Position numbers and translations under genes: made by a program | Part shown: piece after piece, positions 26,601-35,141 of the stretch | How positions within the stretch are numbered: the stretch's first letter is position 1 | How the letters are laid out: each line of letters opens with the position of its first letter | The notes under the pieces: generated by a model | What the model saw: only the letters and a program-made list of their open reading frames with translations | What the model was told of the DNA's origin: nothing | Databases searched by the model: none | Origin: Noviluteimonas caseinilytica | GTDB taxonomy: Bacteria; Pseudomonadota; Gammaproteobacteria; Xanthomonadales; Xanthomonadaceae | Length of the DNA: 64,000 nt | Reading direction: 5' to 3' | Assembly: GCF_018406605.1 (NCBI RefSeq) | Contig: NZ_AP024545.1 | Location: 310,001 to 374,000, forward strand

Positions 26601-26785
26601 GTGGCGCCGGGCCACTGCGCCTGCACGACCATCGCCTTGACGGTGAAGGCCGGGTCTTCCATCTGCCCGAGGTGCCGCCACGAATACACGCCGCCCAGCG
26701 CGAACAGCAGCATCAGGAACAGCACGAACTGCGGATGCGCGATGGCCCAGCGCGAGAGGTTGAACTTCGTCTCGTGGTCCTTCAC
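23645..26785 (-). CDS. RND-family efflux pump, inner-membrane permease
   Basis: A 1046-aa proton-driven exporter (AcrB-like). Twelve spans with two large periplasmic loops are visible. The proton relay is the D407-D408 pair in ALGLLVDDAIIAVEMM (TM4). Family landmarks include PGVSQITVVLRESV, TGTLITAAGFLPVGLAKSG and the C-terminal GTIALAGMIMRNSVILIDQI. The GTG at 26785 overlaps the stop of the adaptor (GTGA), so adaptor and pump are coupled. It is nearer to the MexF/VexF-related or metal-independent proteobacterial RND pumps than to CusA (no Met-rich site). No TolC-type outer-membrane gene lies nearby, so a shared channel is expected. Confidence 0.95.
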   Translation of the reverse strand: MKDHETKFNLSRWAIAHPQFVLFLMLLFALGGVYSWRHLGQMEDPAFTVKAMVVQAQWPGATADQVAQQVTDRIERKLQEVAEVDYLSSFSKPGVSQITVVLRESVPAKKVPDVWYQVRKKIADIQGTLPEGVRGPAFNDEFGDTFGNLYAFTADGFTYAELRKFVDQARDEFLRVPDVSKVQYIGVQDEKIFVEASSAKLASIGLDPRLIADALQKTNALVPAGVVQAGAQRVAIKATGEFDSVASIANIGVDANGRTLRLGDIARVYRGYTDPVESKMHFDGHDAIGLAIAMRDGGDVIRMGHDLDAAVARVQAAMPVGVEIHAVSNQPEVVHESVHEFTKSLGEAIIIVLAVSFLSLGWRTGIVVALSIPLVLAMTFLVMYAFGIDLQRISLGALIIALGLLVDDAIIAVEMMALKLEQGWDRARAASFAYTATAFPMLTGTLITAAGFLPVGLAKSGAGEYTISIFQVVGIALMLSWLVAVLFTPYLGYKLLPESKGGHAHDAHAVDGTRGFYGIFRRLLEWCLRRRGLVLGWTVAVFIGALALFQAVPQQFFPASSRPELMVDLWLPEAASIAATDDAVSRFEKQVQRDPDVVAVTGYIGMGSPRFYLPLDVQLPNTNFGQVMVMTKGEHEREKVLKRIEAMFAKDFPNVRGRVQRLENGPPVGYPIKLRVSGPDPLKLPAIVDQVQGVLRADPAIRDVNSDMGERLQTMRLVIDQDKARALGVTSQQIADTTQNSLSGVGITQFRENDQLIDVVTRLEGQERTDLDNLKDVKLYVRDGQYVALSQVAHIELGSEQSIVWRRNRMPTVTVRADVSGAEAVDVTQRTWPAIQAIAAKLPLGYRIEVGGAAESSKTSQDSIAAVVPFAVAVILVLLMVQLQDMKKMLLVLGTAPLGMIGVSLVLAVFRVPFGFVAMLGTIALAGMIMRNSVILIDQIDQDLAQGATPWDAIVGATLRRFRPIVLTALAAILAMIPLTRSTFWGPMAWAIMGGLTVATLLTLIVLPTLYAWAYRVKRETPAQVPTPATVATHDDIAPRGLPQTA

Positions 26786-27846
26786 AGCTGCACCTTCTGG
26801 CCGGCATGCAGCAGGTTGACGCCAGCGGTGACGACGACCTGCCCGTCGCGCAGGCCGCTGCGCACCAGCACGCCATCGTTCTGCGCTTGCGCCAGGTCCA
26901 CCGGCTGCAGGCGCACGCGCGAGGTCTTCTCGTCGACGATCCACACGTGCGGCTTGCCGCGCGGGTCGTAGATCGCCGTCAGCGGCACGCGGCGCAGCGT
27001 GCCGTTGACCGGCAGCGCGACGTGCAGCTTCGCGGTCATGCCCAGGCGCAGCGCGTCGTCGGCGCCGAGCACGGAGATCTTCGCGGTGTAGGTGCGCGTC
27101 ACCGCATCGGCGTCGGGCGCGAGTTCGCGCAGGCGGCCGGTGTAGCGATGGCGCGGGTCGGCCCACAGGTCGACGGTGAGCGCGCGCGCGTTGCGCAGTT
27201 CATCGACGCGCGACTCGGGCACGCTGACGACGAGTTCGCGTTCGCCGCGTTCGGCGATGCGCACGACCACCTGGCCCGCCGACACCACTTGGCCCGCTTC
27301 CGCTTCGAGGCTGGTGACCACGCCCGCGGTGGTGGCGCGCAACGTCGTGTACGTCGCCTGGTTGGCGACCACGCCGTAGCTGGCCTGCGCCGCGCGCAGC
27401 GCTTCCTGCGCGGTCTGCAAACTCATGCGCGCCTTGTCGAGTTCGGAACGCGACACGTATTGCGCGCCGGCGAGCTGCGAATAGCGCGCGTAGTCGGCCT
27501 TCGCCTGTTCGTACTGGCTGCGCGCGGAGGCCACCTGGCTGCGCGAGGCGTTGGCGTTGAGCGTGGCGTCGGTGGGATCCAGCCGGAACAGCGGCGTGCC
27601 GGCGGCGACCGTATCGCCGACTTCGACGAGCCGCTGCTGGATGCGGCCGCCGACGAGGAAACCGAGCGCGGCGTCGCGGCGCGCGCTGATTTCGCCCGAG
27701 TACGTGGCGCCCACGGCATCGGCCTGGGCGCCGACGCGCAGGACGCGCACGGGCCGCGCGGCTTCGGCGGTTTGCGGTGCGTCGTTGCAGGCGCCCAGGA
27801 GGCACACGGCCAAAGCGGCGGGGACGAGCAAGGCGGAACGGGACAT
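26782..27846 (-). CDS. RND efflux periplasmic adaptor subunit, lipoprotein
   Basis: The membrane-fusion protein (354 aa) that bridges the pump to an outer-membrane channel. A lipobox (LAVCLLGACNDA, Cys ~20) anchors it to the inner membrane. Family regions: YSGEISARRDAALGFLVGGR and IQQRLVEVGDTVAAGTPLF (lipoyl half), the alpha-helical hairpin (ASARSQYEQAKADYARYSQL; SELDKARMSLQTAQEALRAA), and LRATTAGVVTSLEAEAGQVV. The ATG at 27846 is followed directly by the signal peptide. It is the first gene of the two-gene pump operon. Confidence 0.94.
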   Translation of the reverse strand: MSRSALLVPAALAVCLLGACNDAPQTAEAARPVRVLRVGAQADAVGATYSGEISARRDAALGFLVGGRIQQRLVEVGDTVAAGTPLFRLDPTDATLNANASRSQVASARSQYEQAKADYARYSQLAGAQYVSRSELDKARMSLQTAQEALRAAQASYGVVANQATYTTLRATTAGVVTSLEAEAGQVVSAGQVVVRIAERGERELVVSVPESRVDELRNARALTVDLWADPRHRYTGRLRELAPDADAVTRTYTAKISVLGADDALRLGMTAKLHVALPVNGTLRRVPLTAIYDPRGKPHVWIVDEKTSRVRLQPVDLAQAQNDGVLVRSGLRDGQVVVTAGVNLLHAGQKVQL

Positions 27847-27883
27847 GGCGGGATCCGAGGGGGCGTGGGGGCGGTGGGGGACG

Positions 27884-28081
27884 TCAGTCTTCGAGGGGTG
27901 GCGCGGGGGGCGGTGCGTCCTTGCGCGCGCCGCCACGCCGTGTCGTGCGCAGCGCATCCCACAGCTCGACGATGGAGTGGAACGGCCGCGCACGGCCGGT
28001 CTTCACGTCCTCGACGACGCCGTCGATGCCGGTGCGTTCCTGCCGGTAGATGCGCACGACGTAGGCGCGGATGGGGGTCAC
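27884..28081 (-). CDS. 65-aa conserved hypothetical protein
   Basis: A short soluble protein. The N-terminal two-thirds look like a small beta-beta-alpha unit (YVVRIYRQERTGIDGVVEDV; FHSIVELWDALRT), and the rest is a basic, Pro-rich tail (KDAPPPAPPLED). The FHSIVELWDAL motif recurs in small proteins of related bacteria as far as I recall, but no function is known. It stands 37 bases before the efflux operon on the same strand and could be cotranscribed. Coding potential is moderate. Confidence 0.55.
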   Translation of the reverse strand: MTPIRAYVVRIYRQERTGIDGVVEDVKTGRARPFHSIVELWDALRTTRRGGARKDAPPPAPPLED

Positions 28082-28303
28082 GGGGGCCTCTCCGATCTGA
28101 TGCGGAGAGCCTCGCCGGAGGGGGGCTACTTATTGGGTACGGATTGCCGAAGGTCGGGACCACGTGCCCCACGGCTGAGCTACTCCCCGTCGCCTGCATG
28201 AATGCGCACGCTGGTTGCGCGTCGGTCGCGCTTGACCGGTTCTTCGCATGCGCGCGCGTAGTGGCAGTACGCGCCCCACGAATGCGCGCCCAAGGAGGAA
28301 CCC

Positions 28304-29650
28304 ATGTCCATGTCGATCGCGTGCGGCGGCATTCGTCGCACCTCCCTCGTCGCAGCGCTGGCTTTGTGCGGTGCGGCCGCCCTGCCCGTCGGTGATGTCC
28401 ATGCGGCGACGCGCGTCGTGACCAACTGCAACAACAGCGGCGCCGGCAGCTTGCGCGCCGTGGCATCGACCGCGGCCAGCGGCGACACCCTCGACCTTTC
28501 GGGGCTGTCCTGCACGCGCATCACGCTCGCAAGCGAGATCCTGCTGCCGCAAACCAACCTCCGGCTGCTGGGACGCGATCGCCTCGCGATGACGCTGCAC
28601 GGAAACCGCGTGACGCGCGTGCTGCACCACACGGGCACCGGCACGCTGACTGTCGAACGATTGAGCGTGTCGTATGGCTTCGTCCACGGCGCCACCGCGT
28701 TCGGCGGCTGCATCGAATCCACCGGCAACGTCACGCTGCGGCAATCGCGTGCGCACCATTGCCTTGCCGACGCGGACAGCGGCGACCAGGCCATCGCGCG
28801 CGGTGGTGCGATCCACGCCGACGGCGCCGTGCTGCTCGATCGCAGCAGCGTGTTCGAGAGCCACGCGATGGCGCTCGTGGAATCGCTGGGCGGCGGTGTG
28901 TCGTCGCTGGGCAAGACGACGATGCTGCAGAGCCAGGTCTACGACAACAGCGCGGACTGGGGCGGCGGCGTCGCCCCCGAGGACGGCTTCCGCATGACGT
29001 ATTCGCTCCTGCAGGACAATCTCGCGAACGAATTCGGAGGCGGCGCCAACGTGACAGGCAATGCGGAGATCAACAAGTCGACGGTTTCCGGCAACCATTC
29101 GAACGAGGCGGCCGGTGGCTTGCAGTTCAACGCCGGTCCCGCCAATACAGAGGCGGTGATCGCCGAGAGCACCATCTCCGGCAACAGCGCGGACGACCGC
29201 GTCAGTGCGATTGCGTTCGTGTCCGCAGAGGGCAGGATCTTCAACAGCACGATCGTGGACAACCATGAAGCGACCACCGACGAATGCTGGGGCGCGGTGT
29301 TCACCTTCGGCATGTCCATGGAAAGCACGGTGGTGACCGGCAACACGTGCGATGCCGGCTTCACGCGGGACATCGGCGACCTCCCGGCACAGAATGCCCA
29401 AGTGACCGGCAGCCACAACCTGGTCGGCAGTGCCTCCGTGTCGTTGCCTCCGGACACGATCTTTTCCGCCACCCATGGTCTCGGACCGCTCGCCTCGAAC
29501 GGCGGACCGACGCGCACGCACGCAGTGCTGGCGGGCAGCCCGTTGATCGATCGCGGCAACAATCTGCTGCTGCGCAGCTTCGACCAGCGCGGCACGCCGT
29601 TCGCGCGGGTGCGCGGCGCGGCGCCGGATATCGGGGCGTTCGAACGCTGA
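28304..29650 (+). CDS. Secreted right-handed beta-helix protein (choice-of-anchor Q type)
   Basis: A 448-aa exported protein with a signal peptide (LVAALALCGAAALPVGDVHA, residues ~15-34). The body is a run of beta-helix rungs with Asn/Ser/Gly turns ([63 protein letters not shown]). The C-terminus ends in the choice-of-anchor Q repeat (GPLASNGGPTRTHAVLAGSP; APDIGAFER). Such proteins are surface adhesins or polysaccharide-active enzymes; no catalytic site is identifiable. AAGGAGGAACCC gives a strong ribosome-binding site. It converges with the BTAD regulator, with only four bases between the stops. Confidence 0.88.
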   Translation: MSMSIACGGIRRTSLVAALALCGAAALPVGDVHAATRVVTNCNNSGAGSLRAVASTAASGDTLDLSGLSCTRITLASEILLPQTNLRLLGRDRLAMTLHGNRVTRVLHHTGTGTLTVERLSVSYGFVHGATAFGGCIESTGNVTLRQSRAHHCLADADSGDQAIARGGAIHADGAVLLDRSSVFESHAMALVESLGGGVSSLGKTTMLQSQVYDNSADWGGGVAPEDGFRMTYSLLQDNLANEFGGGANVTGNAEINKSTVSGNHSNEAAGGLQFNAGPANTEAVIAESTISGNSADDRVSAIAFVSAEGRIFNSTIVDNHEATTDECWGAVFTFGMSMESTVVTGNTCDAGFTRDIGDLPAQNAQVTGSHNLVGSASVSLPPDTIFSATHGLGPLASNGGPTRTHAVLAGSPLIDRGNNLLLRSFDQRGTPFARVRGAAPDIGAFER

Positions 29651-29654
29651 GCGC

Positions 29655-32600
29655 CTACTGCCGCAACTGCTGGTACATCCGCTCGCTGCCCGCCGAGGGC
29701 TGCAGGCCCAGCGTGATCGACAGGATCTGCCGCATCCGCTGGTAGGCCGCGATCGCCTCCCCGCGGCGCCCCAGGCGGTCGTAGCACCGCATCAGGCCCT
29801 GGTAGAACGACTCGATCGCCGGATCCGCATCGATGCCGCGCAGGTAGGCGGCGATCGCGCGATCGTCGTCGCCGGCCGCTTCGAAGGCTTCGGCCTGGCG
29901 TGCGAGGGCGTGGATGAAGCGGCCGCGCAGGCGTTCGCGCGCGGCGACGGGCCAGGCTTCGCCTTCGTCCTCGGCCAGGAACGCGCCGCCGTACAGCTCG
30001 AGCGCGCGCTGCAGGGCAGGCCCGCTGCCCTGCCCGTCCGATGCCAGCGCCTGCTCGAACGCGAATACATCCACCCACACGCGTTCGGCATCGATCGCCA
30101 CGCGCCCGCCGCGTTGCGCGATCGCGCGCGGATCACCGAGCAACGTTCGCAGGCGCAACACCGTGGCGTCGAGCGCGCGCGCCGCGGCGTCGCCTTCTTC
30201 GTCCGGCCACAGCGCATCGATCAGGCGCTGCTCCGACACGCTGCGCCCGCCCAGCGCGACGACGGCCTTCAACAGGGCGAGCGTCTTCTTCGGCACCTTG
30301 CGCGAGAACGCGAGCGGCTGGCCATCGCGCAGCACTTCGAAGCGGCCGAGCATCCGTACTTCGAACGGCCACGGCCAACCGGGCGGATCGGCTTCCGGCG
30401 CGCGCATGTGGTACTGGCGGATCGCATCGCGCACGTCGCCGCCGCCGATGCCCAGTCGCAACGCCGCCGCATGCATCTCCGGCAGGACGCGCGGATGCAG
30501 GCGCAGCAGGCATTGGCCGTGCCGCGATTCGCGCCCGGCCACGCACCGTTCGATCGCCGCGCGCGCCGCCTCCGCGCCCTGCGTGCGCAGTTGCATCCAG
30601 GCTTCCACCGTGTCGATCGCCGGGGCATGGCGCGTCAGGCACGAACCTGCGAGCAGCGCGCGCGCCTGCGCCAGCAACGGCGCGACATCGGCGTGGGGGT
30701 CGACCTCGAATTCCGCCAGCGCCAACTGCATGCGTGCCGCAAGCCGCAGCCACACCGGCCCGTAGTCGTCCATCTGCGAAATCATCGCGCGGTAGCAGCC
30801 CACCGCTTCGGCGAGCGCGCCGCGATGCACCGCGATCGAGCCGCGCACGCTGGTATCGATCGCGCGATCCAGCTTGCGCCCGAAATTCCAGTACGCCGCG
30901 CCGAGGGCGCGCTCGCGCTCGGCCTCTTCGGGATCGCCCAGGCACAGCGCCACGCTCGCGCGCCCGAGATGGCCGTACACGCGCAACGGCGGCAGCACCA
31001 GCGCGTTCTCGTCGGCAACGCGGCGTGCGATGTCGTAGGCCTTCAGCGCTTCCTCGTCGCGGCCCATCTTGTTGAGTGCGTGCGCGTACTGCAGCGTCCA
31101 CATCGCGCGGTAGTTGGCCGTGAGTTCCGGATCCGCGAGCCACGGCGCGACCATCGCGGCGATGCGGTCGGCTTCGTCGAAATCCGCGACGACCTGCGCG
31201 TGCGCCAGCATCAGCGTCGCGGCGTCCACGCGCGGATTGACCGGCACGCCCGGCGTCTGCAGCAGCACGCGCATCCGCGCCAGGCACGCTTCCACCAGGT
31301 CCGCGCGCGGGCGCTGGTAACTCAGGGCGAACAACAACGCGGCATGCACGCGCAGCTCCGCCGCAAGCGCCGGGAACGCGGGCGCCTCGGCGAGGTGCGA
31401 AAGCAACGCATCGATCCAGTGGTCGACCTGCCCGTGGTCGAACTCCAGGTAATGCGTGGCGAGGATCGCCGCGCAACTCAGCACGCGCCCCAGCGTGTCG
31501 TCGCCGAAGCCGGCGTACGCGGCCTCGAAGATCGCACGCGACTCCAGCGGCGCGAACGCCGACAGCGAGATGCCTTTCCACAAGCCCAGCCACGGCGACG
31601 CAGCCAGCACGCGCTCGGGCAACGCCTCGCACCACGCGCGCAAGGTGGCCAGGCGCCCGAGCTCGAGCAGCTTCGGCGCGAAGCGCACGACGATCGAGGC
31701 CGCGACCGCCCAGTCCTGCGCGGCAGCGGCGCAATCGAAGGCCGCTTCCAGTTGTTCGGATTGCAGCAGCAACTCGACGGCCGTGCGGCGTGCGGACGCC
31801 ACCGTCTCCGCATCCAGCGTGCGTTCGAGTTCCTGCACCAGGTAGGCGCGGAACAGGTCATGGAACTGGTACGCATCGCCACGCCGCTCGACGAACAGGC
31901 GCTTGCGATACAACTGGTCGAGCACCGCACCCGCGTGCGCATCACCGGCGATCGCCGCCGCCTGGTCGGGCGTGGCGCGCGGCAGCAGCGCGATGCGCAT
32001 CAGGTGTCCGCGCACGCGCTCCGGCAACGCACCGACGATCTGCGCGGCGAAATACGCGAACAACACCTCGCGTCCCTGCGTATCCGGCATCGCGGCATCG
32101 GCGCCGCGGCGCTTCACCTGTTCCAGCGTGAGCACCAGGCCCACCGGCCAGCCGTCGGCCTGCGCGTGCACGCTGCGCAACGTGGATTCGTCGAGGTGCT
32201 GGCGCAGGTTGGCGATGCCGCAGGTTTCGTCGAAGGTGAGGCGCAGTTCGTCCCAGTCCAGCAGCGCGATGCGGTCGGTCGCGCGCAACGCGGCGCACTC
32301 CGGTGGGGGTTCGCCGCGGCTGGTCGCGACGATGACGAGGCGTTCGGGTACTTCTCGCGCGATCGCCTCCAGCATCGCGTGCAGCGGCGCGCCGGCGGGC
32401 AGCTCGTGATAGTTGTCGAGCACGATCGCCGCGGGCGGCTTCATGCGTTCGAACAGCGCGCGGAAATACAGGCGCGCGAAGCCCGCGGGATCGGCGGCGT
32501 GTTCGGCGGTGAACGTGGGCAGCGGCGCATCGCGCTTGCGCGGCGCGGGCGCGGCGCGTCCGAGGTAATGGAAGAACGTGGCGAGGTCGCGATCGCCCGG

Positions 32601-32792
32601 GTCCACCTGGTACCACAGGCCGCCGACGCGGTGCGCATCGAGCCAGCTTGCGACCAGCGCGGTCTTGCCTGCGCCGGGCGGACCGACCACCCACACCAGC
32701 GGGCGACTGCGACATTCGTCGAGCCGCGCGAACAGGCGCTCGCGCGGGAGGACCTGGTGCAGTTTCGGCCGCGTGAGTTTCGCGTGCGCCAC
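29655..32792 (-). CDS. AAA/BTAD transcriptional regulator (MalT-like N-terminus)
   Basis: A 1045-aa regulator. The N-terminus has a STAND/AAA ATPase with Walker A GPPGAGKTALVAS at 37-49 and AIVLDNYHELPAG as the Walker B region. A long middle section holds TPR-like helices (LFALSYQRPRADLVEACLAR; AHALNKMGRDEEALKAYDIA). The C-terminal ~250 residues carry an OmpR-like winged helix (FEVRMLGRFEVLRDGQPLAF; LIDALWPDEEGDAAARALDA) and a BTAD domain. STAND regulators switch on when a ligand is bound. The GTG at 32792 follows GAGAGGG. Regulation of the convergent beta-helix gene is possible but unproven. Confidence 0.87.
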   Translation of the reverse strand: MAHAKLTRPKLHQVLPRERLFARLDECRSRPLVWVVGPPGAGKTALVASWLDAHRVGGLWYQVDPGDRDLATFFHYLGRAAPAPRKRDAPLPTFTAEHAADPAGFARLYFRALFERMKPPAAIVLDNYHELPAGAPLHAMLEAIAREVPERLVIVATSRGEPPPECAALRATDRIALLDWDELRLTFDETCGIANLRQHLDESTLRSVHAQADGWPVGLVLTLEQVKRRGADAAMPDTQGREVLFAYFAAQIVGALPERVRGHLMRIALLPRATPDQAAAIAGDAHAGAVLDQLYRKRLFVERRGDAYQFHDLFRAYLVQELERTLDAETVASARRTAVELLLQSEQLEAAFDCAAAAQDWAVAASIVVRFAPKLLELGRLATLRAWCEALPERVLAASPWLGLWKGISLSAFAPLESRAIFEAAYAGFGDDTLGRVLSCAAILATHYLEFDHGQVDHWIDALLSHLAEAPAFPALAAELRVHAALLFALSYQRPRADLVEACLARMRVLLQTPGVPVNPRVDAATLMLAHAQVVADFDEADRIAAMVAPWLADPELTANYRAMWTLQYAHALNKMGRDEEALKAYDIARRVADENALVLPPLRVYGHLGRASVALCLGDPEEAERERALGAAYWNFGRKLDRAIDTSVRGSIAVHRGALAEAVGCYRAMISQMDDYGPVWLRLAARMQLALAEFEVDPHADVAPLLAQARALLAGSCLTRHAPAIDTVEAWMQLRTQGAEAARAAIERCVAGRESRHGQCLLRLHPRVLPEMHAAALRLGIGGGDVRDAIRQYHMRAPEADPPGWPWPFEVRMLGRFEVLRDGQPLAFSRKVPKKTLALLKAVVALGGRSVSEQRLIDALWPDEEGDAAARALDATVLRLRTLLGDPRAIAQRGGRVAIDAERVWVDVFAFEQALASDGQGSGPALQRALELYGGAFLAEDEGEAWPVAARERLRGRFIHALARQAEAFEAAGDDDRAIAAYLRGIDADPAIESFYQGLMRCYDRLGRRGEAIAAYQRMRQILSITLGLQPSAGSERMYQQLRQ

Positions 32793-32854
32793 GACACGCC
32801 CTCTCGTCAGGACGCCGCGATCATACCCCCGCGATCCGGCGGTGTTCCCGTGCT

Positions 32855-34978
32855 TCAAGCCACCGTGCGGGGCGGCGGCGCCAAGCGGATGCCGGCATCC
32901 TCGAACGCCCCCAGCACCATCAGCCGCAGGTCGCTGGCGATGCGGCGGCGGTCGACGGCGGGCACCAGGTCGATCCAGTAATGCAACGCGAAACGCAGGC
33001 CGTTGTCGGCGAAGTCTTCCAGCAGGACCACCGGTTCCGGATCGTCCGCCAGCTGGCCGTGGCGCGAGGCCGCCGCGCGCATCGCATCGGCGACCGCGCG
33101 CGGATCGGAATCGCCATCCACGACGACTGCAAGAGATTGCCGATGGCGACGGGTCCGGAACGTCACGTTCTTGACGTTCTCCTCCATCAGCACCGAATTC
33201 GGGATCAGCGTTTCCGCGCCATCGCCGTCGCGCACCACGGACGTGCGCAGGTCGATGTCGACCACGGTGCCCTGCAAGCCGCCGACTTCGATGACATCGC
33301 CGAGGCGGAACGGCCGCTCCACCAGCACCAGCACGCCGCTGATCAGGTTCTTGAAGAGCGACTGCATCCCGAAGCCGATGCCGATCGCCACCGCACCGCC
33401 GATGAACGCGAACGCCGCGAACGGAATACCCGCGATCGCCAGGCTCGCCAGCACGCACGCCGCGATCAGGATCGCCAAGGCCCAGCGCCGCATCAGGCGC
33501 GCGCGGCCTTCATCGACGTGGCGACGACGATGCAGCCAGCGTTCGGCCCAGCCGGTGGAGATCGTCGCCAGCCAGATGCCGAGCACCAACAGCAATGGCG
33601 CCTTGATCACCTTGCCGACGGTGACGCCGCGTGGCACGACGGTCTTGCGGCCCTCGACTTCGATGGTCTGGTCGACGCTGAACAATTCGAAGTTCCAGGC
33701 GCGCGCGATGCCGTCGCGCACGATCGCCCAACCGATGCGCACGCGTTCGCGCCAGTCGGTCTGGCCGGCGCGCGCGTCGAAGTCGGTGCGCAGGCGATCG
33801 ATCAATTGCCCGAGCTGGCGTTCGTCGAAGATCGCGCGATCCACCATCTGCAGGCGCGCATCGAACACATCGCGCAATGCGTGCTTGTCGGCCGCGTCGG
33901 GCGCGCCGGGGGCCTGCGCAAGCTCGTTGCCCAGCGCGCCGCTGCGCGCGAGGATCTGGTCGCGGAAGGCCTGCAGGAAATCATGGCGCCGTTGCAGGCG
34001 CGCGAGCAGCACCGGCCCGTTGCGGCGCGCTTCGATCAGCGCGGCCGCATCGTGGTCGCGGTAGAAGCGCAGCGCGAATTGCCAGGCCAGTTGTTCGGTG
34101 GCGAGGTTGGTGAGCGCTTCGCGCGCGAGCTCCAGGTCGATGTCGGCGTTGGCGATACGCTCCTTCGCGGCCTCCGCCTGCAGCGGCGTGGCGGTGCTGG
34201 CGATCGCGAGCCAGTCGGCGCGCGTGCGCTCGCGCGCTTTCGCGGCGGCCGACATGCGCTGGCGCAAGGCATCGCCGCGGGCGCCCAGGCGCGCATCGAT
34301 GGTGGCCGCATCGCGCGCACTCGCGGGCAGCGTGCGCGTGCTCGTCTCGCGCAATCGTGCGGCATACGCATCCCGCTGGCGGCGCGCGAGCGATTGCTGC
34401 ACGTCGAGCAGGCGCAGCATCAGGTCGGTCTCGGCGGTCGCCGATTCGTTCAATTGCGCTTCGAGCGCGGCGATGGTGCGCGACTGCGCATCCGCCCCCG
34501 TTTCGGTGAGCGTGCGCAGCCGCGCGACGCGATCGGCGAGTTGCGTGGCGAGCGCGGCGCGCTCTTCGACCAGGATGGCGCGACGCCGCGTGTTGCCGGC
34601 GATGTCGGCGTCGAGGCGTTGCAGTTCGCGGCGCAGGTCGTCGAGCGCGAGCACGCCGTCGGGCACCGGCACGGTGATCGGCGCCGCGCCCAGGCGCGCG
34701 ACATCCTTGATCGCGCCCTGCACGTCGCGGCGACGTTCGAGCGAGGCCAGCAGCAGGCGGCGCAGAAATTCGGGGCGATCCTCGGTGAGCGAATCGGAGG
34801 GCGGCCCGAGTTCGGCGCGCAACGTTTCCACCCGCTTGTCGAGATCGCCCTTGCTGGCCTCCTGCGCGATCGCCGCGCCCGCGCACGCGAGGCACAACGC
34901 GACCGCCGCGACCGCAAGCCATCGGCGTGGGCGGTCGGCGGGCGCGGCGGGAGGGCGGGCGTGGTCGCGCATGGGCAT
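32855..34978 (-). CDS. MscK-like mechanosensitive ion channel
   Basis: A 707-aa protein. It has an N-terminal signal peptide (LAVAAVALCLACAGAAIAQ), then ~400 residues of predicted periplasmic coiled coil (RVETLRAELGPPSDS; LREEL-type heptads such as LRRELQRLDADIAGNTRRRA), then three membrane spans and an MscS core: GGAVAIGIGFGMQSLFKNLI is the pore-lining helix, followed by LVERPFRLGDVIEVGGLQG and DIDLRTSVVRDGDGAETLIP. It should open under membrane tension and release solutes. Start candidates are ATG at 34978, ATG at 34972 or TTG at 34993; none has a good ribosome-binding site. It is shorter than E. coli MscK (1120 aa). Confidence 0.9.
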   Translation of the reverse strand: MPMRDHARPPAAPADRPRRWLAVAAVALCLACAGAAIAQEASKGDLDKRVETLRAELGPPSDSLTEDRPEFLRRLLLASLERRRDVQGAIKDVARLGAAPITVPVPDGVLALDDLRRELQRLDADIAGNTRRRAILVEERAALATQLADRVARLRTLTETGADAQSRTIAALEAQLNESATAETDLMLRLLDVQQSLARRQRDAYAARLRETSTRTLPASARDAATIDARLGARGDALRQRMSAAAKARERTRADWLAIASTATPLQAEAAKERIANADIDLELAREALTNLATEQLAWQFALRFYRDHDAAALIEARRNGPVLLARLQRRHDFLQAFRDQILARSGALGNELAQAPGAPDAADKHALRDVFDARLQMVDRAIFDERQLGQLIDRLRTDFDARAGQTDWRERVRIGWAIVRDGIARAWNFELFSVDQTIEVEGRKTVVPRGVTVGKVIKAPLLLVLGIWLATISTGWAERWLHRRRHVDEGRARLMRRWALAILIAACVLASLAIAGIPFAAFAFIGGAVAIGIGFGMQSLFKNLISGVLVLVERPFRLGDVIEVGGLQGTVVDIDLRTSVVRDGDGAETLIPNSVLMEENVKNVTFRTRRHRQSLAVVVDGDSDPRAVADAMRAAASRHGQLADDPEPVVLLEDFADNGLRFALHYWIDLVPAVDRRRIASDLRLMVLGAFEDAGIRLAPPPRTVA

Positions 34979-35090
34979 GGCGTGGAGGGGCAATGGAGGA
35001 ACGGGAGCGGTGGCCGGGGGGCGGCCATGGGCGTTGGCGGAAGTCTCGGCGGGCGTGGGTACGGATGGACTATTTTTTGGCCGCGCAACG

Positions 35091-35118
35091 AAAAACGCCG
35101 GGCAACTGCCCGGCGTTT
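35091..35118 (-). terminator. Intrinsic terminator of the M1 aminopeptidase gene
   Basis: aacgccgggc and gcccggcgtt form a perfect 10-bp stem with an AACT loop; the minus strand continues with a T-run. It starts ~24 bases after the stop at 35142 on the minus strand. Confidence 0.85.
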
Positions 35119-35141
35119 CGCGTCTTCAACGACGGGCGGAA

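Noticed and set aside
21803..26971. A 1722-codon open frame on the plus strand opposite the MFS and RND genes
   Set aside because: Low-complexity Arg/His/Gln composition, no domain, and entirely antisense to firmly identified transporters.
28130..29521. A 463-codon open frame opposite the beta-helix protein
   Set aside because: The plus-strand gene has a signal peptide, strong RBS and beta-helix repeats; the reverse frame has none of these.
29910..32981. A 1023-codon open frame opposite the BTAD regulator
   Set aside because: Same GC-skewed antisense pattern; the minus-strand gene has clear Walker and winged-helix motifs.
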